A stretch of DNA of 64,000 bases. Source: Desmodus rotundus (taxonomy: Eukaryota; Chordata; Mammalia; Chiroptera; Phyllostomidae). The notes beneath the pieces were generated by a model, which made no database searches, had not been told where the DNA came from, and saw only the letters and a list, made by a program, of their open reading frames with translations. Below, one piece after another: positions 10,661 through 23,429 of the stretch. The stretch lies in contig NC_071397.1 in the NCBI RefSeq assembly GCF_022682495.2, positions 31,511,427 through 31,575,426 on the forward strand, written 5' to 3'. A program made the translations under genes and the position numbers. Positions within the stretch are counted from its first letter, which is position 1. Each line of letters opens with the position of its first letter.

Positions 10661-13600
10661 CAGGAAGGGTCCTCTACAGGTGACTGAGGTTGGGATTGAG
10701 GACAGAGAGTGTCTGCTTGCTCCCTATTTTGCCTTCAGGGATCCAACCTTCATTCATGCCATTAACTGCCAGGGAAGATAGTAAACTGTTCTGCCCCACA
10801 GAATTTTATTGGTTTGGGACACAGAACTTGGTAGAAAAATATTAATTAATATTACTGCTGCAAGAAATTATCAGCTCATAAAAAGCTGTACTGTACTAAA
10901 AACTACCATGCTTATTTTGTTTATGGAAAACATCTGTCCCCAGTGTCTGCTGAGGCATCATTTCTTTCTACTCCTGGCATTATATTCTGGTCTCTGAAAG
11001 TCAGTATATTTTAACTATACTTATTACGTCTAATCATGTAGTTCACTTGTACATTACATAGCAATGGTACCTAATGACTCCCTAAGCCTCCAGTTATATT
11101 AAAAGACAATAAGCAATATCCAAAAGGTGCCAACCACCCTAGAGTTCCTTAGAATTTTCAACTTAACTCTTTGGGAATGGGGGAGACCCCTCAAATTGTG
11201 AAAGTTCAAAATCTTCTTCCTCTAACATTTTTAAGGGAAATATGAGGCTTGTATTTTTATTAAAAATATGTGGGGACAAATGATGTCCTCCAACAATGAT
11301 GTTTCTCATTTCCATAGCAACTTCTTACCTTTTAAGCTCAACAAATCATTTTTACTACTCACTAAATGTTTAGATAAAGGCCCAGGGGCTTCATTCAAAA
11401 AATAAAAAGTGAAGCCTTACAAAACATTGACACAAGGAATTAAAACAAAACTGGCTAACTTTAGTCTCACAGTGGGAAATTTTATAGTCGTTTCAGTAGT
11501 ATTTAGTGGTTCTTTATTAGCCATGTGGAAACGCTAAAACTTTTATAACCCAGAATTCTGTAGTTTTAATATGTGGCAAATATCCTTGGATTAAGTCTTA
11601 CAGAGCTTCTCAAATATTTCAACTATTGCTAGATTTTTTTTCCATAAAATATGACTTGTCCATATCTTATTTTGGAAAACTGTCTAATTTGTTATATTAC
11701 AAATCAGAGAAGCAGGCCCTCTCCTATTTTATGATGATGTGTTTCATGTGTGTTCTCCTATGACTCTGAGGGTCCTAGAGTCCAGCAAAGGCTTTTTCTA
11801 CAAACAAAGGTTTTTAGCCCATGTAGATGACAATGAGACTAAGACAATAAGAATTTTAAATAAATTCAGTGTCTTAAAACAATCATTTCAGTCATGGAAA
11901 TGAGAAAATGGGATAGGGAGTGAGGAGAATCTGGCTAATTTCTTCCTATCAGGAAAGAAAACATTTAAATTTTAAATGTTTATCATCTAAAGAAAAGATT
12001 TAAAATTAAAACATGATGTAAATAGTATGAATGCCAACTCAACCATCCTCTGTACTTTTCTTTAATGCTATATACTTTAATTGCTTTTATTAACTGAATT
12101 TTCTATCTAGAATTACACTGGATTTATTGATTTGTCTTGTTTTAATTAAATCTATTGATATCCATTTAAAGGTGACCCATACAAGTGTTTTCCCATTTAT
12201 TTTTGCAAATGGTAATTCTGGACTCACAGATTTCTAGGCGCATTGCTGGTCACAACAGGTATCCAACAAATATTCCTCCCCATTCCTGTACCTGAAACAG
12301 ATTGTAAAATTCTTAGTTTATAGTTTTCTGATTTGACTGTCTAAATCCAAAATCCAACTTTGCTTTTAGCCAGTTACACTTGGCAAATATTATATCAGAT
12401 ACTTCACTGAATTTAGGGAAGAGGATCTTTCCAAAATGTTCCTCAGCATCCAGTGGCAGGAGTACTACTACATATGTAGTTGAGAGCATCCATTCCAAAG
12501 ACACTAAGAAATCTTGAAGATTTCATATATAGAGTGTTCCATACTTGCTCAGTAGGTTACATTTACATTAATATCCTTTCTATATAGGGAGAATCTTAGC
12601 ATTAAATAATTTTCTACTAGCCTTCAACTACCTCATTCCATAAAAGTTTGAAGAAACTTTACTTAAATTATATCTAATATGAGAAAAGGTAAACAGAGGC
12701 CCATATATTTTTAGATCTGTAGTAGCATGAGAAATCTTCATTTTATTTTAAATAAGCCTCAGTTTTGAAAAACAAAAATCCCTAGATAGATAATATACAT
12801 ATAGAATATACTCTAATGTATGTCTATATGTGTATCTATGAGGAAAAATAATTCTTAAGTCTAATTTCTACGGGCATTAGACATTAGAAAGAACTGCTAA
12901 TACCCCCAGCACAGTTTCCTACTCTGCAGGTGGCAATAAGGTTTTGATTTTTCATTCGTGAATTTCTTTACTCAGTCAACCAACATTTATTAAACATTGT
13001 ACCAGGCACTCCTCTAAGTGTTGTAGGCCCAGAGATAAGTAAGACCTGGTCAACGCATTCAGAGACTCACAAAGCACCCTAAGACTAGTTCCCAATCCTG
13101 AATCAAGTATATAGGACTGACTATAGGAGGATCACATGTATATGAGTTTAGGAGGATAGTTATGATTATATCATTAATCAGTTATGTAAGTGATATTTTA
13201 AAACTCTAGTCTCATAAATACTAACTCCTAACTGAGGCTACCTAACTAATTCAAAAGCTATAAACAAGTCCCTCAACTTTCCAATGAATCGAGTTTACTC
13301 AAAGTTTTCTCATTAAATGCAGTGCTGAAACTCAGATCCCTCCTGTATTTATAGAATTGAGCTGAGAGTGACCACTGATTAAGCTTCATTAATGTGGGTG
13401 AGGAGTGAGAGATAAAAGCTTGTGTCAGTTAACCGAAGGGAAAAGAAAATAAATTTCAGTGGAAGAAGACCAAATGGACAGTATGAACTTGTTACTCCTC
13501 ATAAACCTCCCACAGGCACATAACACGACTGCCAAAAAATGTACTTTCACTTGTCCGGGTGCAAGGAAATATCTGGCAGAGTATCTTATTTATTAAATCT

Positions 13601-15368
13601 TAAAACATATTAATTAAGAATCTTATCCTTTAGAATTATAAAGCCAACTCCATGTGTTGTACGTGAACTGCGAAGAGGTCCATATGCAAACCTTTGGTTG
13701 TGCCAAATGGAATATATAGAATACTCGTACATTACATTGAAACAGAAATTTAATAAGATAGGGGAAAATGGCCCAGGGCAGAATATGCAAAATCCAGAAC
13801 AGTGAAACTATTCATTTTATCCAAGATAACTTAAACTGTGCACAATTTGTTAAATATTGTTGTTGACAAAATTATAAAAAGAATATCAAAACCATTTGGT
13901 AGATATGAATATTAAATAGAACCTTGTGGCTATGTTTTATTCATTTTTATTGATGCAATTTAGCTTATTTTCTTTGCCATGAATGTTAGGATATTTAGTG
14001 TAATATTTGATGCATAGTTATATTAAATAGTAATTATTTATGCTCTCCCCCATTCTTAACATTTGATTTTCTTCTATGTTGATCTCATTAGATAAATGAC
14101 CATTTTCATAGCTATCTTAAGTCACCTTTGGAAGGAGATGGTATATAATAAAAAAATATACCTTTGTATCATAGAGTCGAACAGAGTTCTTTGTGCAGAG
14201 TAGCAGCTTAACAGACATTTGCTACATTAAGTATGAATTGATTGGTGGGGTAAATAGATAGAAAAAGACATCAAATAATTTATTAAAAGCAATGCAAGTT
14301 CATCTGGGAGGAACAACTATGGTATGTTTTATAACCCTAAAATTTAAAAGGGAAGTTTTTTTAAATATATAATAAAGCAGCTATTTCCAGAAAGACGGAT
14401 GTTTGATTTGGCTTTTTGTACGGTAGCCAGTCTTGGCTTTCTAAATCACCTCGAAAACAGACAGCATTTGAGCCATGTTTGCTGTTAACTAAGTAATAAA
14501 CCACAAGACTTTGGCTAATTTTTGAGGTCATGAATACAAGGCAGTTAATTGCCTTAGTTAAGACTATGGGCATTTTACAAAAATCCTGTGCCAGCAGTCC
14601 TTGAAATAAGGTTAAATAGATTTAATTTATGTTAAACTTTAATTAACCATATGCACTACTCTGTGATAACATTCATGCATATGTTGCTTACATTAATTGC
14701 TTTCATAAGTTAATTACTGCACCACACATTGGCTTCAGTTTATTTGAAAATTAACAAATGTTCACACCAGCTGTGGAAGTGATTGAAGGCAATAAATGAA
14801 TAAACCATTGGTTTACTTGTTTAAATTAAATCTGCTATCTCAAGCTGTCCTGAGTCTTAATACATTGAAAAAGACACTTGGGAAGTGATGATCATGTACT
14901 TCCAATTTTAACCACTGCTTAGTCATACTTAGTTAAGTAATAAAGTTGTGAACCTTCGCATTTGTTTCCATCTTCTGCTTTCTGTAGTTAATTGAGTCAT
15001 CGTTGACTGTGATTTACTGTTATTGTGACAGAATTGATCTATACTTTTATATAATCAGAAATACACCTGGTCTTTATACAGAAATGCACGTGGTATGTTA
15101 GCCTGATGTCCATTATGGCCACTTTTAACTGGGTATTAAAGTTTGCACCTTGAGAGATGATTCATATAGACAAATGGCAACTTTTTTAGTAATAGAACCC
15201 ATCTTCTATTAAAACAAAAGTTTACCATTTTGTTACATCAGTTTATTTCCCTGAATCCGTGCCATGTTGGCCAACATAGTGTGATAATACTATACTACTA
15301 ATATATCTCGTATAAACACCTATACTTCCCTTAAATACTATTCAAAACGCTTTTGTTAAGAATCAAAT
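10660..15368. other. Unique AT-rich sequence
   Basis: About 4.7 kb with one short L2 end (12965-13085). The rest shows no domain-bearing frame, no RNA gene and no tandem array. The part from about 14600 to 15050 is rich in homeodomain-like TTAAT, AATTAAC and CAATAAA words and little disturbed by repeats, so a conserved non-coding element is possible but untested. Confidence 0.55.
12965..13085 (-). repeat. L2 LINE 3' end, relic
   Basis: CAACATTTATTAAACATTGT, ACCAGGCACTCCTCTAAGTG and GGCCCAGAGATAAGTAAGAC follow in order, the reverse complement of the standard L2 3' terminus. Confidence 0.7.
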
Positions 15369-15369
15369 T

Positions 15370-16085
15370 TCAGGATGTCTAGTTAAAGATGGTGGGTTGA
15401 ATGCATGCATTCGCCTCTAATCCCTTCCTGACATCCCAATAAAATGAGTATAAAGAGGGTTTTTTTTTTTTTAAGGTTTTAACTCACTAGGACACAGGAG
15501 ATAAAAGACAGACTGCAAACAGCCCTGAAAAGCCTATGGACAAGTGGTAACCGACTTAGCAGAACCTAGAGAGTTAAATGCGAAGTCAGCAGCTGGGAAG
15601 GCCAAAAAGATCCCTAATTTCTATTGCCAACAAAGGGCTCAGGGCTGTGACACTGGGCGCCGCTGGAAGTGGGAGTGAAGGGGGTAACAAAAAAGGGTCT
15701 GGTAAGCTTGTTCCAGAGCCAGTTACAGCCCAGATCCCTCCCCAACTCCACACAAGCACGTAATTAACCCTCCCACAGCCTGGCAAAACATGGAAGAGAC
15801 CACGAGAGAGAGCTTCCAGGCGGTGGTCCACCCGCACAGCTGAGGGAGGAGTACTGCACTAAACACAGGCAGGTAAAATCAAACATCAGCAAAAAGGATT
15901 ACACCCCCAGGCACTGCAAGAGCCTGCTCTGGGGGCTTTTCACAGCCTAAGAACAAAGACTTGACTCCATAGCAAAGAGGGCAGTGGATCAGGTCCCCAG
16001 AAAAAGGCTCAGCCAGATCACCTAATGATAAAGCCCACCCAGCTCCAGGTCCTCACTGAGAACTTCAGCTGATGGTAGGAATTGT
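15370..16085 (+). repeat. Probable old L1-type 5' UTR module
   Basis: The stretch starts with GTTAAAGATGGTGGGTTGAA, the L1 5' start pattern. It continues with a GC-richer body (GACAGACTGCAAACAGCCCT, CTCAGGGCTGTGACACTGGG) and is cut off by a later minus-strand L1 at about 16088. Overlapping chance frames on both strands (15578-15763 and 15586-15837) are not genes. The assignment rests on texture and the start motif only, so it could also be another ancient repeat. Confidence 0.45.
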
Positions 16086-16087
16086 AT

Positions 16088-16950
16088 GGTCTTTATTTTA
16101 TTTTACTTTTCAATATCAGTTTACATTCAATATTATTTTGTATTAGTTTCAAGTGTACAGCATAGTGGTTAGACGATTATACTTTACAAAGTGCTCCCCC
16201 TGATATTTCCAGTACCCACCTGACACCATGCATAGTTGTTGCAATATTATTGACTACAGTCCCTGTGCCATACTTCACATCCCCATGACTATTTTGTAAC
16301 TACCAATGTATACTTGATTCCTTCACCTTTTTCACCCAGTTGCCCAACTTCTCAGGCAACCATTAGTCTGTTCTCTAGATCTATGAGTCTGCTTCAATTT
16401 TGTTAGTTTATTTTGTTTTTAGATTTACATATAAGTCAAATCATATGGTATTTGTCTTTTTCTGACTGACTTATTTCAACTAACATAATATCTTAGTCCA
16501 TCCATATTGTTGCAAATGGTAAGATTTCATTCTTTTTTATGGCTGATATTCCATTGTATATATGTACCACAGCTTTTAAAAAGACTTTATTTATTTACTT
16601 ATTTTTAGAGAGAAGGGAAGGGAGGGAGAAAGAGAGGGAGAGAAACATCAATGTGTGGCTGCCTCTTGTGCGCCCCCCACTGGGGACCTAGCCTGCAACC
16701 CAGGCATGTGCACTGATTAGGAATCAAACCAGCAACCCTTTCATTCACAGGCCAGTGCTCAATCCACTGAGCCATACCAGCCAGGGCTGTAGCACACCTT
16801 TTTGATCCATTTGTCTATTCATGGGCACTTGGGTTGCTTCCACATCTGGCTATTGTAAATAACATGGCAGTGAACATAGGTGTTCATATGTTCTTTCAAA
16901 TTCGTGTTTTGTATTTCTTCAGATACATACCCAGAAGTGAAATCCTACCA
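16088..16950 (-). mobile_element. 5'-truncated L1 fragment, carrying a VES SINE
   Basis: Minus-strand L1 3' UTR (GTTTCAAGTGTACAGCATAG, GACTACAGTCCCTGTGCCAT) running into the C-terminal end of ORF2 (ATTGTAAATAACATGGCAGT, TTCAGATACATACCCAGAAG). A VES SINE splits it at 16578-16788, so the L1 is older than that SINE. Its 3' UTR differs from the L1 at 1266 and so belongs to another subfamily. Confidence 0.85.
16578..16788 (-). mobile_element. VES SINE
   Basis: Bat tRNA-derived SINE, transcribed by RNA polymerase III and moved by L1 enzymes. Read on the minus strand, it starts with GCCCTGGCTGGTATGGCTCA, has a tRNA-like head, then the GGGGACCTAGCCTGCAACCC region on the plus strand, and ends in an A-rich AAATAAATAAA tail. 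The flanking target duplication is GTACCACAGCTTTT (16564-16577) against GTAGCACACCTTTT (16789-16802), with two mismatches. It sits inside an L1 fragment. Confidence 0.95.
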
Positions 16951-18257
16951 AAAATAGGACCCAACTCTATTAGAAAAGTGAGAGCTGGAGCACAGAAAAT
17001 ATGTGTGTGGATGCATTGAGGATGGCAAGAAAACGAGGAGAAAGGGGACTGTATCCTCATCTTACTAAAAGAAGTCAATAGAGAATGCCTGAGTAACCGA
17101 GAAGCAGCAAAGAGGCATTGTGTTTAGATTTTTTTAATTAGGGTCAAATTGTGAGTGGAAGCTGACCATTCTCAATAGCTACTTTCATGGGGCTCGATAG
17201 TTTATTAAACATTTTACTAAATAATACAAAGATTCCTTAATGATAAACCTTAGGTCTTCAATTAAGTTAGGTCTTCGGCCAATGAGGTCAGTGGCAAAAG
17301 TTCCTTATCCCATGTGGCCCAAATGAGATCTGAATATTTGAAAAACTCACACAAAATTATCAGAGGCCTGAAAGTAAAAGAACAAAACACATGCTATTTA
17401 AGCGCCAGAGGTTTTGTGCTTTTTAAAAATTCAGTTAGACTGGAAAGCAGTTAGCTTGGGAATAAGAAACTAGGTGACTCTCAACCTTATACATGAATCA
17501 CTTTGATTTTTTTTAAAACCCTAAATTTAAAGTGTAATAGATGCATACATAGTTCTCATTTTTTAAATATAAACAAACTTTAATTAGTGCAAGAGAAAGC
17601 TTCTATTTCTTTACCAATTTCCCAGAGTTGACCCTTTATCACTTGTTTTAACGCATGTCCTCATGATGGTCTGTCACCCTGGGAAGTGTGTAGCCCTAGG
17701 AATTACCGATTTGGGACACCCCATCTGATATCATGTCAAACAGCTTAAAGTGCATCTATATCCTGCATTGCATATAAATCATGTGAGGTATAAAATTTAA
17801 GAGGATATTTATAATTTTGCTATTTAAAGTATTATTGCTTTAAGGAATTCACTTCCCTTATGATTTATTTGTTAGCATTATCAGCTTTTCTGTACTTTAT
17901 TTTACACTAAAACTGCTTTTTAAAGTGCCTAGAAAATGTTTCTTGAAAATTCTTATGAATTAATATATAAGATTTTTATTAACTAAGAATGTAAGTCTGT
18001 CAATGGATTATGATTTATGTGAAATGTGTATTATTTATATTGCTTTAAAATAAGTTTGAGCATGAAGAAACAAATGTAGTGCCATTCTTGAGTAACAGTC
18101 CTCAATAAAGCAGCCAGAAGGGGAAGATATCTGAATTTTTATAAGCTGTTATATTTGGAAGTATGTTAAATGAAAATTACCTTCAGATGCTCAGATTGGA
18201 AAGAATTCTGAATAGAATTTATGCTGTTAATAATTTTAGGAATTTAAAAGTCTTAAT

Positions 18258-18333
18258 TAGATTACCTTGACAACAATAAAAATATATAAATATATAAATA
18301 TATAAATAAATAAATAAAGATAGATTACTTTGA
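18258..18333 (+). mobile_element. Apparent tail-only retroposition flanked by direct repeats
   Basis: TAGATTACCTTGA (18258-18270) and TAGATTACTTTGA (18321-18333) flank 50 bp made almost only of A and T with TATAAATAAATAAATAAA at its right end. This looks like a retroposon so truncated that only its A-rich tail was inserted, later expanding as a microsatellite. Confidence 0.5.
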
Positions 18334-19223
18334 GAAGCATTACAGGAACTGTTAATGAGTGTTAAAGGGGGGTATAAAATTAACCTTTCCTATTCCATTT
18401 CTTCATCAGGTTAGTTTCTATCATCTGTTAAAGAATAATAATACCTTTGCTTCTAGTCCATACAAGATGAGCATCTAGTCGAGGGGTAAGGAGATGACAA
18501 GCAACTACAGCCTTATCATTCTGGAGATGTGCACCTTGCCTCTGACCACATTAGATTAGCCAGTCTCTGCTGTTACCAATCAATGACCTCTGTCATCTGT
18601 CAGAAGTAATTAACTGACTTGATTATTTTGAATTAGGTCTAATGAATTTACCAGTATTGTTTTTCACTCCATAAACCTGTCTTAAATATTTTAAAATATA
18701 TATAACAATTATGAATCAAAAATACAACGTAAAAGCCAATTGCCTTCTCTTCATGTTACAAACTCTTTCTTTAAACTGAATACACTGATGTCATACAGCT
18801 TCTCCTAATAGCAGTGACTGTAGAGGACTTTACAGTTTGTTTTTTCTTCATCGTTACTATAGGCAAGACATTGTTCTAATTTTTAGACAGGGTCCTTGAT
18901 CTCTCAGAATTTTTTCTTGAAATACACAATACAAACAATAAACAAGTGAATAAATAAATGTAATTAAATAAGTAAACAGACAAATGTATGAAGTCTCCCA
19001 TTAAAAGGATAATTCCAGATAGCCATGAGTGCAATAAGGGATAAAACTGGCTGTTTTAGGAATAGAGGATATCAAAAGACATTGAATCCTTCTTTAGTCT
19101 GAGTGAGTGGGCTTCTCTGAGGATGTAATATTTGAAATGATGATTGAATAACCTACTGAGCAAAGATCTAGGGACAGAGCATTCATGCAGAGCCAGTAGA
19201 AAGGCCCTAAGTAGATTATAGCA

Positions 19224-19356
19224 GTGATGATGATGATGATGATGATGACGATGACAATGACAATGACAATGACATAGTAAGGATGATGATGATGTTTGTG
19301 ATGCTGTGATAATGGTGATGGTGGTGATCGTGATGACAGTGGTGGATGTGGTGATA
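19224..19356 (+). repeat. (GAT)n microsatellite, imperfect
   Basis: GATGATGATGATGATGATGA passes into an interrupted GACAAT hexamer run and then mixed GATGGTGGT units. The minus-strand frame through it is low-complexity and not a gene. Confidence 0.95.
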
Positions 19357-19456
19357 CAGTTCTTTTACAAATAAAGCTCAAAACTAAATACAATGTTTAT
19401 GGTTACACAATTGTAAAAGATACAGCACCCAAAGCAAAATATTTAATGACAATGAC

Positions 19457-20283
19457 ATTTATTTTTATTTAATGTTTATTATATTTTTCCATTACCATTT
19501 AGTCCCTTTATACCTCCCTCCCCACAGCAATCACCACACTGTTGTCCACAAGTCCTTTGAGTCCTTTTTCCTTTTTTCTCAATCCTTCTATCCCCTAACC
19601 TTGCCCCCACAAATAGCTGTCATCCTGCTCTCCATCTATGAGTCTTTCTCTATTTTCCTTGTTAGTTCAGTTTGTTCATTAGATTCCACATATGAGTGAA
19701 AGCATATAGTATTTGTCTTCCTCTGACTGGCTTATTTCACTTAGCACAATATTCTCCAGGTCCATCCAAACTGTTACAAAGGGTAAAATTTTCTTCTTTT
19801 TATGGCCAAGTAGTATTCCATTGTGCAAATATGCCATAGTTGTTTTACCCACTCATTTACTGATGGGCACTTAGGTTGCTTCAATATCTTAGCAATTGTA
19901 AATAATGCTGCAATGAACACAGGGGTGCTTATGTTCTTTTGAATTAGTGTTTTAGGTTCCTTCAGATATATTCCCAGAAGCGGGATATCTGTGTCAAAAG
20001 ACAGATCCATTTTTAATTTTTGGATATATCTCCATACTACTTTCCACAGTGGCTGCTCCAGTCTGCATTTCCAACCAAGAGTGCAAAAGGGTTCCTCTTT
20101 CTCCACATCCTTGCCACCACTTGTTATTTTTTGATTTATTGATGATAGCCATTCTGACAGGTCTGAGATGATATCTCCTTGTGGTTTTAATTTGCATTTC
20201 TCTGATGATTAGTGGCATTAAACATCTTTTCATGTCTGTGGGCCATCTGTATGTCCTTTTTGGAGAAGTGTCTATTCAAGTCC
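19457..20283 (-). mobile_element. 5'-truncated L1 fragment
   Basis: Minus-strand L1 3' end, same subfamily type as 1266-7456 (CATTACCATTTAGTCCCTTT; CAATCACCACACTGTTGTCC). It carries about 500 bp of the ORF2 C-terminus, for example [20 protein letters not shown] (19994-20233) in a frame overlapping the piece at 19774-20106. Frameshifted and dead. The 5' break is near 20283. Confidence 0.9.
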
Positions 20284-20402
20284 ATAACTAGATGTCTCAA
20301 GTGGTTGTCTCACCCCAGCTAAGTGTATTTCCCAACACTCAGTGACAACCGCTTCAAACCTTCTCTCCTTTGCCTGATTGGTTGCTTCCTTTTTCAAAAT
20401 TT

Positions 20403-20690
20403 TTTTTAATTTTTTTTTAGTTTTTATTGAATTTATTTGGGTAACACTGGTTAACAAAACTATATAGGTTTCAGGTGTATAATTCCATAACATCATCTGT
20501 ATATTGTATTGTATGTTCACCACCCAAAGTCAAGTCTCTTTCCATCACCATTTATCCTGTGTTCACCCCTTCTACTGTCTCCCACCCCTTTTCCCCTCTT
20601 GTAATTACCATAGTGTTGTCTGTGTCTATGAGAGGTTCTTTCTTTGCTCTGCATTATTCTTATTAGCATTTAACATGATTAACATCTCCT
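20403..20690 (-). mobile_element. L1 3' UTR fragment
   Basis: GTTTTTATTGAATTTATTTG, GGTTTCAGGTGTATAATTCC and CACCACCCAAAGTCAAGTCT form the 3' UTR of another L1 subfamily, shared with 32609-33530. It is short, with no coding part, and is followed by a purine-rich simple tract (20696-20735). Confidence 0.85.
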
Positions 20691-20744
20691 GTTAAAAAGA
20701 AAGAAAAAGAAAGTGAAAGAAAAAGAAAACAAACACTTAGATCT

Positions 20745-22010
20745 CAGATCCCCATCCAGCTTTTGCCTACTTCTCTGTTCCTCTTTACAGCAAAACTTCT
20801 CAAAGAATGGTCTGTCCTTGCTGTTTTCACTTCCTTAGCCTCCCTGTAACTCATTCCCATTGAGCTTCCATCTCTTCTTTGACCAGTTCAATGACATCAT
20901 CTGCATCCTGTTCTCGTTCTACCTCATAGTAGTATTCCATGAAAATGACCAACCTCCTAGAAATTTTTCTCTCTTCTGGCTTTCTCCCGTTCAATGGCTT
21001 CTCTTCTCTAACCTATTTCCACACTTGGGATTGTCCTAGCTCTGGGCATTCTTTGTTTTCAAATTTCCCCTTGATGACATGTCTTCAAATCTCATCTCTA
21101 GGCTGATAATGTCCATCTTTTAGTTGCTGTCCTGAGCTCTCCCCTGAACTCCAGGCCCACACAACTAGTAGGCTCCTTGACATTTTTACTTATTTGTCTT
21201 AGTTACTGGCACCTTCCACTCAGTTGTTTATATTGACTATAAGCATTCATGATATTTCCCTTTTTCTCGCTCCACCTCCAGTGCATCAACAAATCTTGTC
21301 CATTCTACATCTAAAACATTTCAAATCTGTCTGCCTCTCTAACTCTCTTACTTGTCCCCTCTCTCTGTCATCATCACAAGTTCCCTTTTTTTTGCCTGGG
21401 TTACTGCAATAGTTACTAACTACTCCCCCTGCTTCCACCGTTGCTCCCCATAATCCAATATCCAAACAGCAGCCAAAATGACCTATAAAAGTATAAATCA
21501 GATTATAACTCTATTTTGTTTAAAATACTCTTCTTGACTTTCTTTTGCCCTTAAAATAAAATCCCAATTCCTTATCACAGCCTGCAAGAAAAACGCATGA
21601 TCTGGTCCCTGACTTTTCTTCACATTACAAGTTTTCCACTCCCTCACTAATTTCCAGCCCTCAGATCTTTCTAGTCATCAAATACATTAGGCTTGTTTCT
21701 GCCTCAGAGTCTTTATACTTGTTTAATCCCTCCACATGGCATGTCCTCATGTCCCACTTGTCTTAGAACTCTCTTCTCCAGGTATCAACTCAAATGGCCC
21801 CTTCAGACTAAAGATCTCCCTGACTACCTGTTCATATATAGCTCCCTGAACTATATATCTGTTCCATTGCCTTTTTAAATTCTCTTTATTGCACATGTCA
21901 CTATCAGAAATTCTCCGTGAGGACAGGGAGCTCATAGTCCCAGAGCAGAGAACAAAGCCTGATTCATAGGTGACACTCAGTAAATATTATTGTAAAATTA
22001 ATGAATGAAT
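20745..22010 (+). repeat. Long L2 LINE fragment (ORF2 end and 3' UTR)
   Basis: About 1.27 kb of old L2. Recognisable blocks include CTGAGCTCTCCCCTGAACTC; TATAAATCAGATTATAACTC; AATAAAATCCCAATTCCTTA; GATCTGGTCCCTGACTTTTC; TCTTCTCCAGGTATCAACTC; and the 3' end GTGACACTCAGTAAATATTA followed by an AATGAATGAATG tail. Coding capacity is lost. It is unusually long for L2 in this window. Confidence 0.85.
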
Positions 22011-22985
22011 GAAAAATTAAACAGTCCTATTTTAACCTTAAATTTCACTCAAAAATTACATGAGGGGTTTTTTCTAAAGAAAGGAAAGTGGAATAAAATT
22101 AGATGTTGTATTAAAATTAGTCACTTGCGAAGTTGATAAGTTTATGATTTTTTCAACTTTCACAACTGTTTTCAACCATTGCAAATATTATATTTTAATT
22201 ATTTTTATAAAATATATAATATACTTTATAATTCAATAATATATACAATCTCATTTTTGAAACTAATAAATCTACTTAACTCATTAAAATATTATAAATT
22301 CTATAGCAAATTCCTGGCTTTTGTCAAAACCTCTCACCTCTCTCCTCCTCAGCTTGAGTTCCCACACATTACTTAATGTCTCTAGACCTTAAATACTCTC
22401 ACTCCATCTAAACATTACCATCCTACGAATGTGTTCCTGTGTTTGCTTGTCTCTGTAATCACTCTAGATTCTCAATTGTGCATTTGGCATAATTAGGAAG
22501 ATCTATGGCTGTAACTGTAACTGGGGCTGTGAGGGTCCTCAAGGAGCTCAGAGTACACACAAAATAAGCTAACTCAAAAAAATTGAGAATTATAAGCTGG
22601 AATTTTAAAGGACTAAAGTATAATTTTATTACAGTAATTTACAATAATGTTCTATAAAAAGGAATTATAGCTTGAAGTGCCCAAAGAAACTCACCATTCC
22701 CTCATTTTGGGGATATTCAAGGGCAAAAAGACTTAACAGTCCTGTTTGGTATTCTGTAAATCCAGCTGCCAGCCAAAGCCCAGGTGACTTTGGGTAAGGT
22801 ATCTGTCATCCTTTGGCCTGTCATCCTTTGCTTGAACCAGCAAGAATCTGTGCAATGAACAAGATAATAAACTTCCACAGGCATGAGCCAACCAGACCAC
22901 TTTTAAAGAAAAAGTTATTCTTGTTTTCACCACAGAATCATACATCTGTAAAATATAGCAGCCATGAAAATTAATATAATTTTGA
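22010..22985. other. Unique AT-rich sequence
   Basis: Very AT-rich (especially 22160-22310), with no recognisable repeat or gene. It ends at the target-site duplication of HAL1 copy 1. Confidence 0.6.
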
Positions 22986-23429
22986 TTAAGTTAAATTACA
23001 CTTTTAAATATATTTTATTGATTATGCTATTATAGCTGTCCCACTTTTCCTCTCTCCTTATTCCCCCCTGCCCCACACCACCCTCCCATCAGCCCTCCCC
23101 CACCCCAGTTCATGTCCATTGGTCACACACACAAGTTCTTCGGCTTCTCCATTTCCCACACCACTCCCAACCTCCCCCTGCCCATCTTGCACCCACCATC
23201 CATGCTTCTCATTCCCCACCCCCTTCCTCCACCCCCCCTTCTCCTCCCTGCTAATAACCCTCCATATGATCTCCATTTCTGTGATTCTGTTCCTGTTCGA
23301 CTTGTTTGCTTAATTTGTTTTTTTGTTTTGGTTCTTTTTTAGGTTCACTTGTTGATAGTTGTGAATTTGTTGTCAATTTACTGTTCATATTTTTTATCTT
23401 CTTTTTCTTAGATAAGTCCCTTTAACATT

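Larger units (their letters stand above)
16951..19455. other. Unique AT-rich sequence
   Basis: No coding or RNA gene evidence. It contains a tail-only insertion (18271-18320) and a GAT-type microsatellite (19224-19356). The region 18470-18680 is repeat-free with a mixed-composition texture and is a weak candidate for conserved non-coding DNA. Confidence 0.55.
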
